The notes under the pieces are model-generated. The model saw only the letters and a program-made list of their open reading frames with translations. It did no database searches and was not told the origin of the DNA. Source: Rhodoferax sp. (GTDB lineage: Bacteria > Pseudomonadota > Gammaproteobacteria > Burkholderiales > Burkholderiaceae_C). From it: DNA of 5,338 nucleotides. Shown here one piece after another: positions 1 through 3,939 of this stretch (position 1 is its first letter; every line of letters begins with the position of its first letter). The translations under genes were made by a program, and so were the position numbers. The stretch spans positions 1 through 5,338 of the forward strand of contig JADGRK010000192.1 of assembly GCA_017880985.1 (NCBI GenBank), read 5' to 3'.

Positions 1-386
1 GGTTTGGCAGTCTGCCACACCTTGTTGAAACCATCCCCGGTTTTGTCGCCGGGCTTGCTGTCTTTGGCCCAAAAGTACACCGGCTTGCCTTTGACCGCCC
101 ATTGCCTGGCGCCATCGTCACGCGTGATGACGGTGTAGTCACCCGACGCGCTGTCGGACCCGCTGGCCATCAATGGCGGCCAGTTGGTTGCGCATGGTCC
201 ATTGCAAACCGATTTGCCGCTGTCCGCCACGTCTTTGTCAAACGTATAAAGCGTCATGCCGTTGGGGCCAACCAGTACGCCGTCGGCGACCTTTGGCTGG
301 GCAGCAGACAGCGATGCATAACTCCCCAAGACGACCAGCGTCATGGCAATAGTGATCTGAGACCTGGCGCGCGCAGTAAATTTCAT
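1..386 (-). CDS. Secreted Yx[FWY]xxD-repeat protein (COG4315 / PF03640 type), 3' end cut by window edge
   Basis: The reading frame opens at an ATG at 384-386 and stays open to the left edge, giving 128 complete codons. An AGGAG ribosome site lies 6 nt before the ATG. The first ~29 residues look like a Sec signal peptide: basic start with K2, R6 and R8, a hydrophobic stretch at 11-21, and a likely cut after S27-A28-A29. No lipobox cysteine is seen, so a soluble periplasmic or secreted protein is more likely than a lipoprotein. The mature part has two similar halves. The first holds YTFDKD (47-52), the CxxxC pair C61/C65 and a following NWPPL. The second holds YFWAKD (104-109), a PGDKTGDG loop and a final VW near 124. 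This is the layout of the 'secreted repeat of unknown function' family, whose members usually end soon after that point, so only a few residues are probably missing. Biochemical function is unknown. It lies downstream of smpB on the same strand, but the 90-bp gap suggests its own promoter. Confidence 0.85.
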   Translation of the reverse strand, partial: MKFTARARSQITIAMTLVVLGSYASLSAAQPKVADGVLVGPNGMTLYTFDKDVADSGKSVCNGPCATNWPPLMASGSDSASGDYTVITRDDGARQWAVKGKPVYFWAKDSKPGDKTGDGFNKVWQTAK

Positions 387-392
387 GATGAA

Positions 393-397
393 CTCCT
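393..397 (-). promoter_or_regulatory. Ribosome binding site of the secreted repeat protein
   Basis: Read on the minus strand this is AGGAG, 6 nt before the ATG at 386-384. It is the clearest Shine-Dalgarno site on the minus strand of the window and fixes the start that yields a good signal peptide. Confidence 0.75.
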
Positions 398-409
398 GAG
401 TAGATGAAC

Positions 410-425
410 GCAAACAAGTATTTGC
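410..425. repeat. Imperfect 16-bp palindrome, possible operator
   Basis: Five-base arms GCAAA (410-414) and TTTGC (421-425) flank a 6-bp centre in which one further pair matches, so 6 of 8 pairs are complementary. It lies 12 bp upstream of the ribosome site of the secreted repeat protein, in the only non-coding stretch before that gene. A regulator site is possible, but nothing identifies the regulator and chance is a real alternative. Confidence 0.3.
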
Positions 426-429
426 AACC

Positions 430-460
430 GGATAAACACCGGCACGGCTGCGTTTATTCC
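430..460. repeat. Inverted repeat between smpB and the secreted protein gene
   Basis: GGATAAAC (430-437) is complementary to GTTTATTCC (452-460), giving an 8-bp stem with one bulged base, and the 14-nt interior contains a smaller CCG/CGG match. No T-run follows it in either direction, so it does not look like a simple intrinsic terminator. It could be an operator, an mRNA 3'-end stabilising hairpin for smpB, or part of the leader of the downstream gene. Confidence 0.45.
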
Positions 461-476
461 CTTCAATCGAAAAAAC

Positions 477-950
477 TTAGCGTTGACGCCCTTTCATGGC
501 CCGTTCCACTTCGCGTTTCCCTTCGCGGTCCTTGATGGTGTCGCGCTTGTCGTGTTCGGCCTTGCCCTTGGCCAGGGCAATTTCGCACTTGATCTTGCCG
601 GCTTTCCAGTGCAGATTCAACGGCACCAGGGTGTAGCCTTTTTGTTCCACTTTGCCAATCAGACGCTTGATCTCTTCCCGGTGCATCAAGAGCTTCCTGG
701 TGCGTTGTTTGTCCGGGCTGATATGCGTGGAGGCGGTACCCAGCGGGTTGATCTGCAGGCCGATCACAAACAACTCGCCATTGCGAATCACCACATAACC
801 ATCCGTCAACTGGACCTTGCCTTCACGCAGCGATTTGACTTCCCAGCCTTCGAGCACCAGGCCGGCCTCAAAGCGCTCTTCAAAAAAATAGTTGTAGGCG
901 GCCTTCTTGTTGTCGGCAATGCGGCTGGCGGTTTCGGGTTTTTTGGCCAT
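477..950 (-). CDS. smpB: SsrA-binding protein SmpB
   Basis: SmpB binds tmRNA (SsrA) and delivers it to stalled ribosomes for trans-translation, which frees the ribosome and tags the unfinished protein for degradation. It acts in the cytoplasm. The 157-residue product has the family's usual length and is recognisable throughout: the N-terminal block with NKKAAYNYFFEER (14-26), the OB-fold core with GWEVKSLREGKVQL (35-48), the INPL segment (67-70), IKRLIGKVEQKGYTLVPL (94-111), and the C-terminal GKAEHDKRD (129-137). The lysine- and arginine-rich tail (138-157) is the part that in this family enters the empty mRNA channel. The ATG at 950 gives the standard MAKK start, but no Shine-Dalgarno site is visible upstream. 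The stop is TAA. It is divergent from ratA across a 68-bp shared control region. The tmRNA gene itself is not in this window. Confidence 0.97.
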   Translation of the reverse strand: MAKKPETASRIADNKKAAYNYFFEERFEAGLVLEGWEVKSLREGKVQLTDGYVVIRNGELFVIGLQINPLGTASTHISPDKQRTRKLLMHREEIKRLIGKVEQKGYTLVPLNLHWKAGKIKCEIALAKGKAEHDKRDTIKDREGKREVERAMKGRQR

Positions 951-964
951 AAAGTTGGTGTGGG

Positions 965-970
965 TTTGTA
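965..970 (-). promoter_or_regulatory. Candidate -10 box for smpB
   Basis: On the minus strand this reads TACAAA, placing a start of transcription near 957-959, a few bases before the smpB ATG at 950. No good -35 is seen at normal spacing; the nearest TTGTAA is 20-21 bp away. It is part of the TTGTAAG/CTTACAA inverted repeat and may be promoter, operator or both. Confidence 0.25.
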
Positions 971-997
971 AGGGATGCGAACAAGGCTTGCTTACAA
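966..997. repeat. Inverted repeat TTGTAAG-N18-CTTACAA in the smpB-ratA gap
   Basis: A perfect 7-bp inverted repeat (966-972 and 991-997) sits in the divergent control region. Its arms overlap the TACAAA and TACAAT candidate -10 boxes of the two genes, so the symmetry may simply reflect two back-to-back promoters. Alternatively it is a dimer-binding operator controlling both. Confidence 0.4.
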
Positions 998-1036
998 TCC
1001 CGCGCAGACCTCCATTCTATGAAAACTGTAAGCAAG
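987..1036. repeat. Perfect 10-bp inverted repeat enclosing the ratA start codon
   Basis: CTTGCTTACA (987-996) and TGTAAGCAAG (1027-1036) are exact reverse complements separated by 30 nt that include the ratA ATG at 1019-1021. In RNA the stem could extend by a G.U and a G-C pair. The right arm lies inside codons 3-6 of ratA. If a transcript begins upstream of 987, the start codon would lie in the loop of a hairpin; otherwise the arms could be protein binding sites. Confidence 0.5.
993..998 (+). promoter_or_regulatory. Candidate -10 box for ratA-rnfH
   Basis: TACAAT matches the sigma-70 -10 consensus at 5 of 6 positions and would start transcription near 1005, giving a leader of about 14 nt. 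No convincing -35 box lies 16-18 bp upstream, so this promoter is weak, activated, or mis-called. Confidence 0.35.
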
Positions 1037-1462
1037 TCCGTCCTCATCTGGTACAGCCCATCTGAAATGTATGTTCTTGTGACGGATGTCGATCAGTACC
1101 CAAAGTTCTTGCCCTGGTGCGATCGGGCCCGAGTGGTCGCCGCTGACGCGACCGGCATGACAGCGGAAATCGGTATTTCTTTCGGTGGCATCCGTCAAAC
1201 CTTCACTACGCGCAATGAACACGTGCCGGACCGTCAGGTGACGATCAAGCTGGTGAAGGGCCCGTTTTCAAGGCTTGATGGGGTGTGGAATTTTGTGCCG
1301 ATTGGGGATGGCTCGCAGCGAGCTTGCCGGGTGGAGTTGACACTCAACTATGGATTTGACAACGCCGTTCTGAGTAAACTTGTCGGCCCGGTATTCGACA
1401 AAATTGCCAGTAGCATGGTGGATGCCTTCGTCAAACGAGCGCAACAGGTTTATGGCGAGTGA
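1019..1462 (+). CDS. ratA: RatA-type START-domain protein (COQ10/polyketide cyclase family)
   Basis: This 147-residue protein is a single START/SRPBCC domain. Recognisable blocks are the N-terminal strand KSVLIWYSPSEMYVLVTDV (6-24), QYPKFLPWC (26-34), the central GPFSRLDGVWNF (81-92) and the C-terminal helix VGPVFDKIASSMVDAFVKRA (122-141), which closes the lipid-type cavity in this fold. In E. coli RatA was described as a toxin that binds the 50S subunit and blocks 70S assembly; mitochondrial COQ10 relatives bind ubiquinone. Which role applies here cannot be told from sequence. No in-frame ATG, GTG or TTG lies in the upstream gap, so the ATG at 1019 is the only plausible start. It has no Shine-Dalgarno site; instead ACCTCC, the ribosomal anti-SD sequence itself, sits just upstream. 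The gene is divergent from smpB and overlaps rnfH by 11 bp, indicating coupled translation. Confidence 0.93.
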   Translation: MKTVSKSVLIWYSPSEMYVLVTDVDQYPKFLPWCDRARVVAADATGMTAEIGISFGGIRQTFTTRNEHVPDRQVTIKLVKGPFSRLDGVWNFVPIGDGSQRACRVELTLNYGFDNAVLSKLVGPVFDKIASSMVDAFVKRAQQVYGE

Positions 1463-1799
1463 AAAGCGCTTGCAGGTAACGGTGGTTTATTCGCCTGCGG
1501 CCCGCGATGTGCGGGAAGTCATCCTGTTTCTGGCCCCTGGCAGTACTGTATTGCAAGCTCTGCAAGCCAGTGGATTGCTGCAACTTTTCCCCCTGATTGA
1601 CCTGCAAACAACAGTTGTGGGCGTTTGGGGTCGCAAAGCGAGGTTGAATCAGGTGCTTCGAGCAAATGATCGGGTCGAGATCTACCGGCCGCTCACGGTG
1701 GACCCGAAGGTGGCGCGGCGCGAGCGTTTCCTCAAGCAGGGGGTACGCACCGCCGGGCTGTTTATCAAAAAACGAGCGGGCGCAAAAGCCGGTTACTGA
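1452..1799 (+). CDS. rnfH: RnfH family ubiquitin-like protein (RatB)
   Basis: The 115-residue product belongs to the small beta-grasp RnfH/RatB (UPF0125) family. The family hallmark is complete: VGVWGRKARLNQVL (56-69) followed by NDRVEIYRPL (72-81) and DPKVARRERF (84-93). The N-terminal part has the strand LQVTVVYSP (7-15) and a helix with TVLQALQASGLL (32-43). The basic tail (94-115) extends beyond the core. The start chosen is the ATG at 1452, which gives the usual family length; the frame is open further upstream inside ratA, but that extension is ratA in another frame. The gene begins before the ratA stop codon, with only a weak AGG close by, so translation is probably coupled to ratA. 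Its function is unsettled: it was named for rnf clusters and proposed as the RatA antitoxin in E. coli, where antitoxin activity was not supported as I recall. Confidence 0.93.
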   Translation: MASEKRLQVTVVYSPAARDVREVILFLAPGSTVLQALQASGLLQLFPLIDLQTTVVGVWGRKARLNQVLRANDRVEIYRPLTVDPKVARRERFLKQGVRTAGLFIKKRAGAKAGY

Positions 1800-1805
1800 A
1801 CGGGC
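1788..1805 (-). terminator. Weak candidate terminator for the DUF4124 gene
   Basis: Seven-base arms 1788-1794 and 1799-1805 pair with one C-C mismatch on the minus strand around a 4-nt loop and are followed by TTTT. It lies 12 bp past the DUF4124 stop codon and overlaps the end of rnfH. The mismatch and short T-run make it marginal. Confidence 0.25.
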
Positions 1806-1816
1806 AGTGGCGCTGA

Positions 1817-2329
1817 CTACTGGCAGTCGGAACTGATGATGGACTGAATGCGTTGCATCTCGGCGGCACGCGCGGCGTCATCCAATATCTCGCGTTCACC
1901 TTTTTCGTTAAATCGGGCCATGCGCACGCCGGAATCAAAGCCGGCTTTAGCTTGCTTGGCGCGGGCGCAGTTTTCGACCCTGGCTTTCAGGACTCTTTCT
2001 TCTTCCTCTTTGTGTTTTGCGACTTGCGCTTCTTCGGCCTTCTTCTTCTTTGCAGCCAGCTCTTTATCAACGCCGCTGAGTTTGGGGACACTGGCGGCGT
2101 CCTGTGCTGCCGACGCCCCAGCGATCGTGGTAATCGCCTTCGTTGCCCGTGAATCTGTAGCAGGTTGATTGCCAGGGCGTTTTAAAATATTTTTTTCCGG
2201 CACATCGGCCGGTGGTGCGCGGTCGCTAAACACCCGTCGCCCGTCCTTATCGGTCCATTGCCACTGTGCCAGCGCGATGATGGACGTCAAGCCAACGGCG
2301 CAGATCAAAAAATATCGAAAAATTCTCAT
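1817..2329 (-). CDS. Exported DUF4124 domain protein with charged coiled-coil-like segment
   Basis: The 170-residue product starts with a clear Sec signal peptide: MRIFRYF, a hydrophobic run at 8-20, and an ideal A19-L20-A21 cleavage site before Q22. The mature protein begins with the DUF4124 motif QWQWTDKDGRRVFSDRAPP (22-40). A low-complexity linker (about 50-85) leads into a lysine/glutamate/alanine-rich helix (88-117) likely to form a coiled coil. The C-terminal part has C121 and C169, possibly disulfide-bonded, around GERE and DDAARAAE (144-157). DUF4124 proteins are common in proteobacteria and have no assigned reaction; a periplasmic or envelope role is inferred. The ATG at 2329 is the only start giving the signal peptide, although the leader is C-rich with no Shine-Dalgarno site. 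The gene converges on rnfH (17-bp gap) and is divergent from guaB. In E. coli the place beside ratB is held by the outer-membrane lipoprotein gene bamE, which this protein does not resemble. Confidence 0.88.
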   Translation of the reverse strand: MRIFRYFLICAVGLTSIIALAQWQWTDKDGRRVFSDRAPPADVPEKNILKRPGNQPATDSRATKAITTIAGASAAQDAASVPKLSGVDKELAAKKKKAEEAQVAKHKEEEERVLKARVENCARAKQAKAGFDSGVRMARFNEKGEREILDDAARAAEMQRIQSIISSDCQ

Positions 2330-2408
2330 TGGGGGAGTTTAGCGCGCAGTTATCCCGGCCGTCTGGTGAACGCTGCCGTTGGGCTGTTTTTTGTCACCTT
2401 TGAGGTAT

Positions 2409-2447
2409 CAAATGGGTCCCAAATGCACGGGTACAATCTGCCATTTG
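2409..2447. promoter_or_regulatory. Three CAAATG half-sites in helical phase upstream of guaB
   Basis: CAAATG occurs at 2409-2414 and 2420-2425 on the plus strand and at 2442-2447 on the minus strand. Successive left edges are 11 and 22 bp apart, close to whole turns of DNA, so all three could face the same side of the helix. The array spans the candidate -10 box, the arrangement expected of a repressor operator. No known regulator motif is recognised. Confidence 0.4.
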
Positions 2448-2448
2448 G
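2419..2448. repeat. Inverted repeat CCAAATG-N16-CATTTGG at the guaB promoter
   Basis: A perfect 7-bp inverted repeat centred at about 2433.5, inside the TACAAT candidate -10 box. Its right arm runs into the GGAG ribosome site (2447-2450), so as RNA it could also hide that site if a transcript begins upstream. Confidence 0.45.
2432..2437 (+). promoter_or_regulatory. Candidate -10 box for guaBA
   Basis: TACAAT matches the -10 consensus at 5 of 6 positions and is the same hexamer proposed before ratA. It would start transcription near 2444, leaving a leader of about 15 nt that still includes the ribosome site. The -35 region at normal spacing is poor. Confidence 0.4.
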
Positions 2449-2450
2449 AG
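2447..2450 (+). promoter_or_regulatory. Ribosome binding site of guaB
   Basis: GGAG lies 8 nt before the guaB ATG at 2459 and is the only good Shine-Dalgarno site on the plus strand of this window, consistent with high expression of guaB. Confidence 0.75.
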
Positions 2451-2458
2451 CTTAGACC

Positions 2459-3928
2459 ATGCGCCTGATCGGCAAAGCGCTCACCTTCGACGATGTCTTG
2501 TTGGTGCCAGCGTACTCCCAAGTCCTGCCCAAGGACACTTCCCTCGCTACTCGTTTTACCCGCAACATCGCACTGAATTTGCCCTTGGTGTCGGCCGCCA
2601 TGGATACCGTCACCGAAGCGCGGCTGGCGATTGCCATTGCGCAAGAAGGCGGTATCGGTATCGTCCACAAAAACATGACTCCGCAACAACAGGCGGCCAA
2701 AGTCGCCAAGGTCAAACGCTACGAATCTGGCGTGCTGCGCGACCCGGTGGTGATTACACCGCAGCACACCGTGCGCCAGGTGATTGACCTGTCGGCGCAA
2801 CTCGGTGTCTCGGGTTTTCCGGTGTGCGATGGTGGCAAGGTGGTAGGTTTGGTGACCGGGCGCGACCTGCGTTTTGAGACCCGCTATGACCTGCCGGTCA
2901 GCCACATCATGACGCCCCGCGAGAAGCTTATCACGGTGCCTGATGGCACGACCATCACGCAAGCCAAAGTGCTGCTAAATCAGTATAAGATTGAAAGGCT
3001 GCTGGTGGTCAACGATGCGTTCGAGCTCAAGGGCCTGATTACGGTCAAGGACATTACCAAGCAAACCAGTTTTCCGAACGCAGCGCGCGACGCTCAAGGA
3101 AAATTGCGCGTCGGCGCCGCAGTGGGCGTAGGCGAAGGTACTGAGGAGCGGGTTGAGGCCCTAGTGCGCGCCGGTGTTGATGCGATTGTGGTGGACACGG
3201 CGCACGGCCACAGCAAAGGCGTGCTGGACCGGGTGCGTTGGGTCAAACAAAACTATCCTCAGGTCGAAGTGATTGGTGGCAACATTGCCACCGGTGCCGC
3301 AGCGCTGGCGCTGGTCGAAGCCGGTGCCGACGCGGTCAAGGTGGGTATTGGCCCGGGTTCCATTTGCACCACCCGCATCGTGGCCGGTGTCGGTGTACCG
3401 CAGATCATGGCGATTGACAGCGTTGCTACCGCCCTCAGGGGTACCGGCGTACCTTTGATTGCCGACGGCGGCATCCGTTTTAGCGGCGATATCGCCAAAG
3501 CGATTGCGGCCGGCGCCAGTACAGTGATGATGGGCGGCATGTTTGCCGGCACTGAAGAAGCCCCCGGTGAGGTGATTTTGTTCCAGGGCCGCAGCTACAA
3601 GACCTATCGCGGCATGGGCTCCATTGGGGCCATGCAGCAGGGCAGTGCTGACCGCTATTTTCAGGAGTCCAGCAGCGGCAACCCGAACGCCGACAAGCTG
3701 GTGCCCGAGGGCATCGAGGGTCGCGTTCCCTACAAGGGCTCAATGGTTTCTATCATCTATCAAATGGCCGGTGGCCTGCGTGCCAGCATGGGCTACTGCG
3801 GCTGCGCGACGATTGAAGAGATGCAGAATAAATCCGAGTTCGTCGAGATCACAACCGCAGGCATCCGCGAAAGCCATGTGCATGACGTACAAATTACCAA
3901 AGAAGCACCTAATTACCGGGCGGACTGA
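2459..3928 (+). CDS. guaB: Inosine-5'-monophosphate dehydrogenase (IMP dehydrogenase)
   Basis: GuaB oxidises IMP to XMP with NAD+, the first committed step of GMP synthesis, in the cytoplasm. The 489-residue product has the normal bacterial length. The (beta/alpha)8 catalytic barrel begins with LTFDDVLLVPAYS (8-20) and is interrupted by a Bateman module of two CBS domains (about 95-145 and 150-203), which in this family bind purine nucleotides and tune activity. The barrel resumes with VDTAHGHS (245-252), then the catalytic loop GIGPGSICTTR (296-306) with nucleophile C303. IMP-binding segments follow: DGG (336-338), MMGG (357-360) and YRGMGS (383-388). The mobile flap includes DRYF (398-401) and the general-base region with R422 and Y425. 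No key residue is missing. A GGAG ribosome site precedes the ATG, and the upstream region has repeat elements that may be operators. guaA follows after 11 nt, forming the guaBA operon. Confidence 0.98.
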   Translation: MRLIGKALTFDDVLLVPAYSQVLPKDTSLATRFTRNIALNLPLVSAAMDTVTEARLAIAIAQEGGIGIVHKNMTPQQQAAKVAKVKRYESGVLRDPVVITPQHTVRQVIDLSAQLGVSGFPVCDGGKVVGLVTGRDLRFETRYDLPVSHIMTPREKLITVPDGTTITQAKVLLNQYKIERLLVVNDAFELKGLITVKDITKQTSFPNAARDAQGKLRVGAAVGVGEGTEERVEALVRAGVDAIVVDTAHGHSKGVLDRVRWVKQNYPQVEVIGGNIATGAAALALVEAGADAVKVGIGPGSICTTRIVAGVGVPQIMAIDSVATALRGTGVPLIADGGIRFSGDIAKAIAAGASTVMMGGMFAGTEEAPGEVILFQGRSYKTYRGMGSIGAMQQGSADRYFQESSSGNPNADKLVPEGIEGRVPYKGSMVSIIYQMAGGLRASMGYCGCATIEEMQNKSEFVEITTAGIRESHVHDVQITKEAPNYRAD

Positions 3929-3939
3929 TCTGCCAAGCC

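Noticed and set aside
102..407. 101-codon plus-strand frame at the left edge
   Set aside because: Antisense to the secreted repeat protein, which has a ribosome site, signal peptide and two family motifs.
399..426. TTGCAA-N17-TCTACT as a minus-strand promoter for the secreted protein
   Set aside because: Both boxes match only 4 of 6 positions, and the predicted start would fall in the ribosome site.
471..490. Possible smpB terminator: T6 right after the stop codon
   Set aside because: The only hairpin before the T-run is a 3-4 bp stem separated from it by four bases, too weak to call.
483..971. 162-codon plus-strand reading frame opposite smpB
   Set aside because: It lies almost wholly antisense to a confidently identified smpB, resembles no known family, and long antisense frames are common in GC-rich codon usage.
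996..1013. GGAGGT on the minus strand upstream of smpB as a ribosome site for a small upstream peptide
   Set aside because: The only start codon at suitable distance is a TTG followed at once by a stop codon, so no peptide is encoded.
1848..2168. Two plus-strand frames opposite the DUF4124 gene
   Set aside because: The minus-strand product has a signal peptide and family motif; the Phe/Ser-rich plus frames are mirrors of its Lys/Glu-rich helix.
2350..2358. DnaA-box-like TTATCC near guaB
   Set aside because: Only about 6 of 9 positions match the DnaA box consensus; not enough to support a call.
2387..2396. T6 run followed by TTGTCA as a terminator or guaB -35 box
   Set aside because: No stable hairpin precedes the T-run, and TTGTCA is 35 bp from the TACAAT box with no -10 at normal spacing.
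2408..2962. 184-codon minus-strand frame opposite the start of guaB
   Set aside because: Antisense to the highly conserved GuaB; composition is that of a mirror frame, with no ribosome site or domain.
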